Source of the DNA: Streptacidiphilus neutrinimicus
Lineage (GTDB): Bacteria; Actinomycetota; Actinomycetes; Streptomycetales; Streptomycetaceae
Direction: 5' to 3'
Assembly (NCBI RefSeq): GCF_000787815.1
Contig: NZ_BBPO01000009.1
Span: 87,708-151,707 of the forward strand
Length of the DNA stretch: 64,000 bases
Within the stretch, counting starts at the first letter, position 1. The number at the start of each line of letters is the position of its first letter. The notes under the pieces are model-generated. The model was not told the origin of the DNA and made no database searches. It was given only the letters and a program-made list of their open reading frames with translations. Made by a program: the position numbers and the translations under genes. Shown here piece by piece: positions 34,196-42,461 of the stretch.

Positions 34196-34540
34196 ATGAC
34201 CCCGACCACGGAGCGCGCACCCGGCACGAGCCACCGGGCCGCGCCGGTCCACGCGAACCTGGACGAGGTGAGCCTGGAGACGGCGCTCCTCGCCCTGGCC
34301 GACCCGGTCCGACAGACACTCGTCCGCACGCTCGCCGAGGCAGGCGACTGGGAGCGGTCCTGCGGCAGCTTCGACGTGCCGGTCACCAAGGCGACGCTGA
34401 GCCGCCACTTCGCGATCCTGCGCGAGGCGGGCCTCCTGGAGCAGCGCGACGCCGGCCCCAAGCGCCTCAACCGCCTCCGACGGCCGGAGTTCGAGGCCCG
34501 CTTCCCGGGCCTGCTGGATCTGGTTCTGGCCGACCGGTAG
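34196..34540 (+). CDS. ArsR-family winged-helix regulator
   Basis: A 114-aa winged-helix protein. The recognition helix lies in VPVTKATLSRHFAILREAGLLEQRDAG (residues 62-88), preceded by SLETALLALADPVRQTLVRTL. No Cys-based metal site is visible, so it probably senses an organic ligand or acts constitutively. Its 3' end overlaps the convergent acyltransferase gene by 74 bp. Divergent from the MFS exporter; presumed autoregulator through the nested operators. Confidence 0.88.
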   Translation: MTPTTERAPGTSHRAAPVHANLDEVSLETALLALADPVRQTLVRTLAEAGDWERSCGSFDVPVTKATLSRHFAILREAGLLEQRDAGPKRLNRLRRPEFEARFPGLLDLVLADR

Positions 34541-35837
34541 GGGCGCCCTGGGAAGGTCGCAGCGCCCGGTCCTGCAGGGCTGCGGCGGTCTTCTCCACCA
34601 GCGCGCGTTCGACCGCGGGCGCGCCGAAGGCCAGCGTCGGGCTGAACGTGCCGTGGAGGGTGGAGAGGTGGAGCACGACCGCGTAGTTCGCGGCGGTGCG
34701 GTTGACGACGGTCCGGAACGCCGTGACGCGGTCGACGTGCGGGCCGAGCGCCGGGTCGACGACGCCCACGTTGGTGACGCAGACGCCCGGGGCGGCCCGG
34801 GCCGCGGCCATCCGCTCGACGGCGCGGCGGACGGCGGCGTGACCGCGGCGGGCCGGACGCCACGCCGCGTCCGCGTCGCGGGTGGCCGCACCGTAGGCGC
34901 GGGCGTGGGCGGCCAGGTCCCGTCCGGCGACGCGGACAGGCGCGTGCACGACGTTGATGAAGCACCCGACGTCGGGCAGCCGCACCGGCTGGGCCGTCAC
35001 GGCGCCGTACCGGCCGCGCAGCGACACCGCCGTGTGGACGCGCAGCAGGTTTTGCCCGGTGACCTCGGCGAAGGACTCGGCGAGTGCCGCGGCGAAGAAC
35101 TGGTTGACGGTGACGCCCTGCTGACGGCACCAGTCGCGCAGGCGCAGGCTCGCCTCGCGGGTGAGCTCCACCGGGACGAAGTCCGCCGTGCGGTCGTTCC
35201 ACACCCGGTTCTCGGCGAACGCCACGGCCTCGGGCTCGGGTTCGAGCTCGGGTTCGAGCCCGGCAGCACGGGTGGAGGACGTCGTCGGCGGACGGTACGT
35301 CAGTCTGTCGGCGTCCGGGGCCGGTTCACCCACCGCGCCGGCGTCGCCGAAGTCCCCGCCCGCGTCGCACAGCCGGTCCAGCAGGGCCCGGACGACCGCG
35401 CCGGTCGAGTGGCCGTCGGAGATGGCGTGGTTGCGGGTGAACAGCACGTGCGTGGCGTCGGCCCACGGATCCGCCACCAGGCGCAGCCGCCACAGCGGAC
35501 CGCCGGTCGGCAGCACGGAGTTGAGCTCCTGGCGCAGCAGTGCGTCGAAGCTCTGTGGGCTCGCCGCGGTCCGTGCGTCGATCTGGCCGGGCACCGGGCC
35601 CGGGCCCTCGCGGAACCAGAGTTCCTCGCCCCGTTCCTCGATTCTCAGCCTGAGCACGGGCAGGTCCACCGCCCAGCGCCGCGCCCCGTCCGCGAGCCTG
35701 GCGGGCTCCGGCGTGCCGCGCAGCGTGAGCTGGGTGGTGACCTGCGTGGTGCCCCGGGCCAGCGCGTGGGTGTACGCGAAGGCGGCCTCGACGTCGCTGA
35801 GCCGACGCGTCGCGGTGCTCGCGCCGTGGGCAGGCAT
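34467..35837 (-). CDS. PapA/condensation-like acyltransferase
   Basis: A 456-aa protein of the CoA/ACP-dependent acyltransferase superfamily that includes PapA5 and NRPS condensation domains. The active-site motif HxxxDG is present as FTRNHAISDGHST near residue 138. N- and C-terminal halves each show the expected alpha/beta pattern, and an ELEPELEPEPE micro-repeat sits in the linker near residue 195. It probably transfers an acyl group from an ACP or CoA to an alcohol or amine. Last gene of the leftward operon; its ATG overlaps the FAH stop (ATGA). Its end runs into arsR. Confidence 0.8.
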   Translation of the reverse strand: MPAHGASTATRRLSDVEAAFAYTHALARGTTQVTTQLTLRGTPEPARLADGARRWAVDLPVLRLRIEERGEELWFREGPGPVPGQIDARTAASPQSFDALLRQELNSVLPTGGPLWRLRLVADPWADATHVLFTRNHAISDGHSTGAVVRALLDRLCDAGGDFGDAGAVGEPAPDADRLTYRPPTTSSTRAAGLEPELEPEPEAVAFAENRVWNDRTADFVPVELTREASLRLRDWCRQQGVTVNQFFAAALAESFAEVTGQNLLRVHTAVSLRGRYGAVTAQPVRLPDVGCFINVVHAPVRVAGRDLAAHARAYGAATRDADAAWRPARRGHAAVRRAVERMAAARAAPGVCVTNVGVVDPALGPHVDRVTAFRTVVNRTAANYAVVLHLSTLHGTFSPTLAFGAPAVERALVEKTAAALQDRALRPSQGAPTGRPEPDPAGPGSGPRTPAVGGG

Positions 35838-36763
35838 CAGCGTGTCCCTGCGGCGACCGGCCGCGGCTGCGGCGCTTCCGCCTCGTACGGCGAAGGACCG
35901 GACCAGGCCAGCCGGTTGTCCAGCACGACGCCGTGGCTCGCGAAGTCCAGCACGATCCTGTCGCCGTCACGCAGACCGACCCCGGCGTGGAAGCTGCCCC
36001 GGTCGGCGCCGAGGTAGACGTAGTGCACCCGGCCGGGCCGGTGCAGGGTGCGGTAGGCGAGCAGCCGGGCGGTGATCGCGTCGAGGTCGTAGTACAGGGC
36101 CTGCGCGCCGGTGGTGAACTCGCCCTGCCACAGGGTCTGCCCGTCCCGCTCGACGGTCGTCCGCCCGGTCACCACCCGGGGCGGCGCTTCGGCGAAGAGC
36201 CAGGGTGCGACGGCCGCGTCGCACAGCTTCGCGTAGGACAGGTGTCCGGCGTGCTGCTTGAAGCGCCCGATGTCGGTCAGGTCGTTGCCGAAGGTGTAGC
36301 CGGCGTAGCGCGGCACGCCGTCCGCGTCACCGACGTAGACGAGGACGACTTCGGCCTCCTCGCAGACGGCGACCGCGTCGGCGGGGACGCCGAGCGGCTC
36401 GCCGGGCAGGCGCAGCGCGTCCCCGAGGCCCTTGACGAACCAGTTGGGCTGATCCGGGACCTGCGCGTCGACCTTCACGTTGTGGGTCATCATGAAGCCG
36501 CCGACCAGGGTGTCGCCGGGGTGGCCGGTCAGCAGCGGGGGCCTCGTCCGCACCGAACGGCGGTCGGCCGCGGGCACCTCCACCGGGTGCCCGGCACGGG
36601 CGACGACGGCCGCCACGTCCGTGCCGTCGGCGAGTGCACGCGGGAGGAGTTCGGCGAGGCGGAGGTCGCCGAGCGGGTACAGCCGCAGTGCCCCGTCGGG
36701 CTGCGGCAGGCCGAGTCCGACGTACCGCTCGTTGTCGTAGGTGCATTCGAAGACCGCGGTCAT
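35837..36763 (-). CDS. FAH-family hydrolase/hydratase
   Basis: A 308-aa fumarylacetoacetate-hydrolase-fold protein. Near residue 160 is GYTFGNDLTDIGRFKQH (family core, carrying metal-binding region), preceded by EAEVVLVYVGDADG and followed by ERDGQTLWQGEFTTGAQA. Family enzymes cleave or decarboxylate beta-diketone-type or 2-keto acid substrates with Mg2+/Mn2+. The true reaction is unknown. AGGAGG precedes ATG 36763. It overlaps the acyltransferase start by 1 bp and follows the ThDP enzyme by 46 bp with 9-bp repeats between. Confidence 0.85.
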   Translation of the reverse strand: MTAVFECTYDNERYVGLGLPQPDGALRLYPLGDLRLAELLPRALADGTDVAAVVARAGHPVEVPAADRRSVRTRPPLLTGHPGDTLVGGFMMTHNVKVDAQVPDQPNWFVKGLGDALRLPGEPLGVPADAVAVCEEAEVVLVYVGDADGVPRYAGYTFGNDLTDIGRFKQHAGHLSYAKLCDAAVAPWLFAEAPPRVVTGRTTVERDGQTLWQGEFTTGAQALYYDLDAITARLLAYRTLHRPGRVHYVYLGADRGSFHAGVGLRDGDRIVLDFASHGVVLDNRLAWSGPSPYEAEAPQPRPVAAGTR

Positions 36764-36782
36764 CGCGCGGAACCTCCTGATG

Positions 36783-36818
36783 TCACGGGAGTCACGGGAG
36801 TCGCTGGAGTCACTGGGT
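36783..36818. repeat. TCACGGGAG-type 9-bp tandem repeat
   Basis: Four adjacent 9-mers (TCACGGGAG, TCACGGGAG, TCGCTGGAG, TCACTGGGT) run from the ThDP stop codon toward the FAH gene. On the minus strand each perfect copy contains TGA. Probably slippage, with no obvious regulatory role. Confidence 0.7.
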
Positions 36819-38567
36819 GAGGATCTCGACGAGCACGGGCTTGCCGTGCTCCTTGACGTGGGCGGCTCCGGCCCGGACCGCGTCGGCGACGTCCTCGATG
36901 CGCTCGACGCGGGGCAGGGCGTGGACGCCGTAGGAGCGGGCCATCGCCACGAAGTCCACGGGGTGGTCGTAGAAGCTGGTGGCGATGTGCGCGCGGTCGA
37001 TGTCGCGGTCGCGCGCGCCCGCGATGCGGGCGGCGTGCTGGGTGGAGTTGAGGTAGAGGCGGTTGTTCATGACGACCACCAGCAGCGGCACGTCGTACGC
37101 GCCCAGCGTCCACAGCGCGCTGGGCGTGTAGAGGAAGTCGCCGTCCGCCTGGAGGTCGATGCAGAGCTCCGGCCCGTCCCGGTGGGCGAGCGCGGCGCCG
37201 ATGGAGGCGCCGAGTCCGTAGCCGAGCCCGCCGCCGCCGTTGAGGCCGAGGTAGCTGCCGGGGCGGTCCAACGGCCAGAGCTTCTTGACCCAGCCGTCGA
37301 TGGTGAGGCTACCGGTGTTGGTGAGGACCCACGGCTCCTCGCGCACGGCCCGGTGGATCTCGTCGACCGCACCCGCGACCTGGATCCGCTCCGTCGCCTT
37401 GGCCTCCTCGGCCTGCCGGGCCCAGTCGGCCCGCGCGTCGGCGTGCAGGGCGGCGATCTGCTTGGTCCGCTCCTCGCGGCGCGCCTGGAACGCCGCCGCC
37501 ACGAAGGGACCGGACGGGTCCTCGACCGCCTCGCGCAGCGAGGCGAGGCTGTCGCGCGTGTCCGCGCAGATCGCCCGGCTCACCGGAACCAGCTGCATGT
37601 AGTCGGCGGCCCAGGTGCTGGTGAGCAGTTCGTTGTGGCCGATGGTGACGATCGTGGCGCCGTCGGCCGGCGCCCCCTGGTCGGTGACGGGCAGGAACGA
37701 CTGCAGTGCGCCTGCCAGGTCCTGCACCTCCAGCGCCACGACCAGGTCCGCCCCGGCGAGCAGCTCGGCCCCGGTGTTGCTGAGGTTCAGGGCGTGCGTG
37801 GCCGGAAAGTTGAGGCGGTTGCCACGGTCCACGACAGCCAGGCCCAGGGCCTCGGCCAGTGCGACCAGCTCGGGCACCGTCTCCGGGTCCCGGCCGGAGA
37901 AGTCGACCAGCAGCACCGGCAGCCGCGCCTCCAGCAGCAGCCGGGTCAGCTCCTCGAAGTCCGCACCGTGCAGACCGGGCAGCCGCGCCGGCTCGGCGGC
38001 CGTGGCGGGGAGCAGCTGGAGCCCCTCCTCCAGCCGCTGCTCCTGCACGTCGAAGTCCAGGGCGACGAAGACCGGCGCGTGCGCGGGCGTGTTCATCAGC
38101 CGCCACGCCCGGTACAGCGACTCGATCGTGGCGCGCTGACCGATGGGCTGGTCGCACCACTTCGCGAACTCCTGCACCACCGACTCGAGGTGCTGCGAGG
38201 TGTGGATCCAGTCGATCCACGGCCGCCGCTTGCCCGCGTCCACGGGGCCGTTGCCGCCGAGGACGAACAGCGGGACCCGGTCGCACCAGGCGTTGAACAG
38301 CGCCATGGAGGCGTGCAGCAGACCGACGTTGGCGTGCACGAGGACACCCATGTGGCGCCCGCCGGCCTTGTGGTAGCCGTGGGCGATCGCGACCGCGATC
38401 TCCTCGTGGCAGGTCATCACGATGTCTGGGGCGTGGTCGGCGTTGCCGGCGTGGACGAGGGAGTCGTGGACGCCGCGGAACGAGGCGCCCGGGTTGAAGA
38501 CGACGGTGTCGATGTCCTGCTGGTGCAGGAACTCGACCACCAGGTCGGAGAAGTACTGCGTCGTCAT
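36810..38567 (-). CDS. ThDP-dependent enzyme (acetolactate synthase/decarboxylase-like)
   Basis: A 585-aa thiamine-diphosphate enzyme with three domains. The catalytic Glu is in IVMTCHEEIAVAIAHGYHKAGG (residues 48-69) and the cofactor motif runs from DLQADGDFLYTP to LVVVMNNRLY (GDG...NN, near 490-520). The fold fits acetolactate synthase or benzoylformate decarboxylase relatives; no FAD-binding requirement is visible. It would decarboxylate a 2-keto acid and may ligate the product to an aldehyde. Fifth gene of the operon; its start overlaps the enolase-superfamily stop (ATGA). Confidence 0.88.
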   Translation of the reverse strand: MTTQYFSDLVVEFLHQQDIDTVVFNPGASFRGVHDSLVHAGNADHAPDIVMTCHEEIAVAIAHGYHKAGGRHMGVLVHANVGLLHASMALFNAWCDRVPLFVLGGNGPVDAGKRRPWIDWIHTSQHLESVVQEFAKWCDQPIGQRATIESLYRAWRLMNTPAHAPVFVALDFDVQEQRLEEGLQLLPATAAEPARLPGLHGADFEELTRLLLEARLPVLLVDFSGRDPETVPELVALAEALGLAVVDRGNRLNFPATHALNLSNTGAELLAGADLVVALEVQDLAGALQSFLPVTDQGAPADGATIVTIGHNELLTSTWAADYMQLVPVSRAICADTRDSLASLREAVEDPSGPFVAAAFQARREERTKQIAALHADARADWARQAEEAKATERIQVAGAVDEIHRAVREEPWVLTNTGSLTIDGWVKKLWPLDRPGSYLGLNGGGGLGYGLGASIGAALAHRDGPELCIDLQADGDFLYTPSALWTLGAYDVPLLVVVMNNRLYLNSTQHAARIAGARDRDIDRAHIATSFYDHPVDFVAMARSYGVHALPRVERIEDVADAVRAGAAHVKEHGKPVLVEILTQ

Positions 38568-39832
38568 GCGGGTTCCTTGGTCAGGGCCGGCTGCAAAACG
38601 GGGCGCGGGTCCGGCTCCTGGCGGACGGGCTGCCAGGAGGGGTCGCCCTCACGGTGCCGCAGCACCGCCCAGGGCGCGGCGTGGTCGTCGAGGGTCAGTC
38701 CGAAGCCGGGTCCGGCGGCGGGGGTCAGGGTGTTGGTCGTGCGGTCGACAGCGGGCCGCGGGGTGACCACCATGTCGCGGAAGAACCGGTCGGACTGGCC
38801 CGCCTCGACGGTGAGGGCGTCGCTGTGGCGGAAGGCGAGGGCCCGGCCCGCGTTGATCAGCGGCCCCACCTCCGCGACCTGGACGCCGATCTGGAACCGC
38901 AGACCGTGTCTGCGGGCCAGCGCGATGATCCGTTCGGCGGCGACCGGGCCGCCGTTCTTCGCGACCCGGACGTTCACCGCGTCGCAGGCGCCGGCGGCCA
39001 GGGCGACCCGGGCGTCGGCCGCGTCGCAGACGGACTCGTCGAGCATGATCGCAAGTGCGCCGCGCGCCCGCAGTTCGGCCAACCCCGTCCAGTCCCTCTT
39101 GGCGAGCGGCTCCTCGACGAAGTCCGCGCCCGCGTCCCGCAGCCGGGTCAGATGGCGGTGCGCCTCGGACAGCGTCCAGCTCATGTTGGCGTCGACCATG
39201 ACGGGGACGTCCGCGTCGATGCGATCGCGCAGCGTGGTCACGGTCCGCACGTCGCGCTCGATGCTGTCGGAGGCCTTGATCTTGACGAAGTGGAACGGAC
39301 CGCGGGTGTCGAGGAACTCGTCCGGCGTCAGGCTGAGGTCCAGGACTTGGGAGACCGGCAACCGGTCCGGGGCGTCCGCCGGGCCGCCCCGGCCGGGCAC
39401 GAGGTCGTGACCGGCCAGGCCGAGGCGCCGTCCGAGCAGGTCGAGCAGCGCCGTCTCCAGCAGACAGGCGAGGTTGTTGCCGGTCGGCCCCGAGGCGGCG
39501 TCCGTCGCCGCGACCGGGGCCAGCACCTCGGGGAAGCAGGCGACGACACCGAGACGCAGCAGGGAGTCGAGCAGTCCGGCCGGTTCGCCGGCGCGGATCC
39601 GCGCGTAGAGGGCGTCCATGTGGAGGCGTTGCAGCGCCGTGGCGACCGTCTCGCTGGTCTCGCCGGTGACGTAGGCGCGCGGCGCGCACTCGCCCAGGCC
39701 GCTCGCCCCGTCGACCTCCAGGAGCAGCAGCAGGCTGTCCGAGCGGGACCGCCGCTTGGCCGGGTGGTCGAAGCCGATCTCCATCGGCTGGCGGACGTGG
39801 TGCAGCAGGGCGCGTGCGTCGCGGTCAGGCAT
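38564..39832 (-). CDS. Enolase-superfamily enzyme (MLE/OSBS-like)
   Basis: A 422-aa enolase-superfamily protein. Catalytic elements: FVKIKAS (KxK, near residue 192), MVDANMSW (metal Asp), FVEEPL (metal Glu), IMLDESVCDA (metal Asp/Glu), and NVRVAKNGG (second Lys). The pattern fits muconate-cycloisomerase, racemase or o-succinylbenzoate-synthase subgroups, i.e. chemistry starting with proton abstraction next to a carboxylate. The N-terminal capping domain has a longer insertion than usual. Overlaps the hydrolase stop by 8 bp and the ThDP start by 4 bp. Confidence 0.87.
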   Translation of the reverse strand: MPDRDARALLHHVRQPMEIGFDHPAKRRSRSDSLLLLLEVDGASGLGECAPRAYVTGETSETVATALQRLHMDALYARIRAGEPAGLLDSLLRLGVVACFPEVLAPVAATDAASGPTGNNLACLLETALLDLLGRRLGLAGHDLVPGRGGPADAPDRLPVSQVLDLSLTPDEFLDTRGPFHFVKIKASDSIERDVRTVTTLRDRIDADVPVMVDANMSWTLSEAHRHLTRLRDAGADFVEEPLAKRDWTGLAELRARGALAIMLDESVCDAADARVALAAGACDAVNVRVAKNGGPVAAERIIALARRHGLRFQIGVQVAEVGPLINAGRALAFRHSDALTVEAGQSDRFFRDMVVTPRPAVDRTTNTLTPAAGPGFGLTLDDHAAPWAVLRHREGDPSWQPVRQEPDPRPVLQPALTKEPA

Positions 39833-40706
39833 GCCGGTCCAGCCCGGAGAGCAGGGTGAACGTGGTGGCCCAGTCGACCAGCCGGGCCCGGACGCCGGTG
39901 TAGAAGAGGTAGTGCCGGTCGGTGGCGAACTGGAGCAGCGCGGCCTGTGGCCCCACCATGCGCAGGAAGGTGGCGCGGGCGTCGTCGAGGTCGACGATCG
40001 GGTCCGAGAGCCCGGAGACGAAGGCGGCGGGCACGGGCGGGAGCTGCCGCGTCGGGTTCAGGTAGACGCGCTCCAGCTCCAGCAGCGTCGCCCGGGAGCG
40101 ACGGGTGAGCTCCCGCACCGCCAGGTCGTCGCGGTCGATGAACTCGCGGTGGCGCGGGTCGTGGGTGAAGTCCTCGGAGCGCAGCCCCGCGTCCCAGAGC
40201 CCAGTGCCGCGCTCGGCGGCCAGCGCCGTCAACTGGTCGGCGTCCAGGGTGGCGTGGAGTTTGCCGAGCCAGCTGGAGCAGAAGATCGCGGCGTCGTAGC
40301 GGGTGGTGAAGCTCTCGTCGTGCATCAGCGCGGCCATGAAGGACCCGCCGAGGCAGTGGCCGAACAGCGACAGCGGCACCTCGTCGCCGACGGTGCGACG
40401 CGCCTGCGCGACGGCGGCCGCGTAGTCGTCCAGGATGGTCCTGACATCCGGCAGGTCGTACCGCTCGCCCTGGCTGATGCCGCTGCCGCGCCGGTCCAGG
40501 ACGAAGAAGGCGATGTCGTTGTCGGCGAACTGCGGCCCCACCTCCCACAGCCAGCCGGCGTGCGACTGCAGGCCGTGGAAGTAGAAGACCGCTCCCTTGG
40601 CCTCGCCGCGCGGGCGCCACAGGTGCAGGGCCAGCTCGCCGCCGGCCACGGGGACTCCCACGATCTCGCGACGGACGCTCTGCGGCGAACGCTTCGTGTC
40701 GATCAC
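39825..40706 (-). CDS. Alpha/beta hydrolase
   Basis: A 293-aa alpha/beta hydrolase of the monoacylglycerol-lipase/serine aminopeptidase shape. The oxyanion-region motif is FYFHGLQSHAGW (near residue 43), the nucleophile elbow is LFGHCLGGSF, in which the residue at the serine position is Cys (G-H-C-L-G), near residue 115. A Cys nucleophile instead of Ser is unusual. Asp in LSDPIVDLDD and His in FATDRHYLFYTG complete the triad. It overlaps the GH3 stop by 4 bp (GTGA). Esterase, thioesterase or C-C hydrolase roles are possible. Confidence 0.85.
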   Translation of the reverse strand: MIDTKRSPQSVRREIVGVPVAGGELALHLWRPRGEAKGAVFYFHGLQSHAGWLWEVGPQFADNDIAFFVLDRRGSGISQGERYDLPDVRTILDDYAAAVAQARRTVGDEVPLSLFGHCLGGSFMAALMHDESFTTRYDAAIFCSSWLGKLHATLDADQLTALAAERGTGLWDAGLRSEDFTHDPRHREFIDRDDLAVRELTRRSRATLLELERVYLNPTRQLPPVPAAFVSGLSDPIVDLDDARATFLRMVGPQAALLQFATDRHYLFYTGVRARLVDWATTFTLLSGLDRHA

Positions 40707-42451
40707 TGCCGGTTCCCCCCTCGGACGCCCGCCAGGGCGTCCACGAAGTCGATGTCCTGCTGGAAGGGTGTGTACTTGTACTGCGTGGTGTTGCCGCTGT
40801 GGCGACGGCTCTCCACGTAGCCGGTGATCGCCTCGTGCGGCACGGTCACCACCTCGATCGCGCCGAGCCGGCCGCTGGTGCGCTTGGAGGCGTACTCGAT
40901 GTTGATCCCGCTGAGCGCTTCGTCCACGGCCACGGACAGGGTCCGGTCCAGCTCGGGGGAAGGCTCGGGAGCCTCGGTGACGACCACGTAGCCGGGCAGG
41001 TCGTCGTTGGACGGGTCCGCCCAGCGCGGGCCGCACAGGTAGAGGCCGAGGTCCAGCCCGCTGTCGGCGAGGCCGGCCCGGATCGCGTCGGTGACCTGGG
41101 TCTCGGTGATCTTCTCGCCGGTGAACGAGTGGTAGACGCCGTCGCGGTGCACGAAGTGGATCCAGGGCGTGCCGTCGACGATGCGGTCGACCAGGTAGAT
41201 GTCGCCGGTCCAGAGCCGGTACAGGCCGTTGCCCTGAGTCATGATCAGGTGGTACTCGCGCCCGGCCTCGATCTCGTCGAAGAGCAGCGTCTCGACGGGG
41301 GTTCCGGCCTCGACCAGACTGCCCAGCGGCACCTCGGCCGGGACGAACTCGAAGAACGCCTGGCCCACCGCGAGCGGCTGGCTGTCCAGGGAGTCGTCCA
41401 CCGGGATGGTGGTGACCCCCTCGGTGCCGCAGCTCATGAAGGGCAGCTTGGCCACGCCCGGCAGGATCGCGTCCAGCCGGGCCGCGTACAGGCCGGCGGA
41501 GGCGGAGAGCCAGCAGGTGTAGAGGGTGAGCGAGGGCCACAGGTCGGTGAGGCTGAAGTCCGGTGTGGCGAGGACACGTTCGAGGTGCGCGGCGGCGGAC
41601 TCGTCGGGCTCCCCGAAGGGATGCCCGTCCAGGGTGCCCGCCCGCAGCTCCCGGACCAGCCGGTCTCCGTGCTGCTCGATCAGGTCGCGCAACGAGATCA
41701 GCGTGCTGGGGTTGATCGCCGATATGTAGTGCAGCCGCCGGCCGACCAGATGGCGCAGCCGGTGGTACATCCGTCCTTCGTGGGTGGACGGGACGTCCGG
41801 GCCGAACCACGGCGACTCGTACCACGGCGGGTTCCAGTCGAGCGTGTTGATCCTGGGGTGCCGGTTGCTGATGGCCTGGTGCTGGATGCCGTGGACGAAG
41901 TCGTAGACGTCCTCGCGGACCGTCTGGGTGTCCAGCGTGGCGTAAGGGTGGTCCAGCAGTTCCGGATGGTGCGCCAGATAGGTGCCCCACATGGCCTTCA
42001 TCGCCGGGATCCGGTAGGTCAGCAGCCAGTGCAGGGTGTAGGGGACGCGCTTGGGCGTCCCGGTGGTGCCGCTGGTCTTCAGCCAGCGCAGGACCGGGCT
42101 GCAGGTGAGGATCCCGCCCTTGGTGCGGGTCTCGCGCTCGATCTCCGGGACGAAGTCGTCGTAGCGCATGATCGGCAGGACGGAGCGGAACCGCTCGGGC
42201 TGTCCGGCGACGACGTCGTAGCCGCGCTCACGCCAGTGCACCGATCCGGCGCTCATGTCGATGACGTCGGCGAGCACGCGCTGCTGCGCGAGGGCCGGCT
42301 GCTTCAGGTCGTCGAGAAGGGCCGCGCGGGCCTGGTGGCACTCGTCCGCGAAGGACGAGCGCCGCTTGTGCCAGTGCCGCTGCCAGGCGGGAGGGCCCCC
42401 GGCGGGATCCTCGGGGAGGTCGGGGAGACGTGGTGCGGGCGAAAGGTCCAC
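40703..42451 (-). CDS. GH3-family acyl-adenylating enzyme
   Basis: A 582-aa protein of the GH3 auxin-responsive family, related to plant jasmonate/auxin-amino acid synthetases. It has the ATP motif WLKTSGTTGTPKRVPYT (near residue 125), MTQGNGLYRLWTGDIYLV and FTGEKITETQV. These enzymes activate a carboxylic acid as acyl-AMP and couple it to an amine, alcohol or thiol. The carboxylate is unknown here. Second gene of the operon, 10 bp after the aldo/keto reductase. Occurrence next to a PKS is unusual and supports a biosynthetic role. Confidence 0.87.
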   Translation of the reverse strand: MDLSPAPRLPDLPEDPAGGPPAWQRHWHKRRSSFADECHQARAALLDDLKQPALAQQRVLADVIDMSAGSVHWRERGYDVVAGQPERFRSVLPIMRYDDFVPEIERETRTKGGILTCSPVLRWLKTSGTTGTPKRVPYTLHWLLTYRIPAMKAMWGTYLAHHPELLDHPYATLDTQTVREDVYDFVHGIQHQAISNRHPRINTLDWNPPWYESPWFGPDVPSTHEGRMYHRLRHLVGRRLHYISAINPSTLISLRDLIEQHGDRLVRELRAGTLDGHPFGEPDESAAAHLERVLATPDFSLTDLWPSLTLYTCWLSASAGLYAARLDAILPGVAKLPFMSCGTEGVTTIPVDDSLDSQPLAVGQAFFEFVPAEVPLGSLVEAGTPVETLLFDEIEAGREYHLIMTQGNGLYRLWTGDIYLVDRIVDGTPWIHFVHRDGVYHSFTGEKITETQVTDAIRAGLADSGLDLGLYLCGPRWADPSNDDLPGYVVVTEAPEPSPELDRTLSVAVDEALSGINIEYASKRTSGRLGAIEVVTVPHEAITGYVESRRHSGNTTQYKYTPFQQDIDFVDALAGVRGGNRQ

Positions 42452-42461
42452 TGATGACTCC

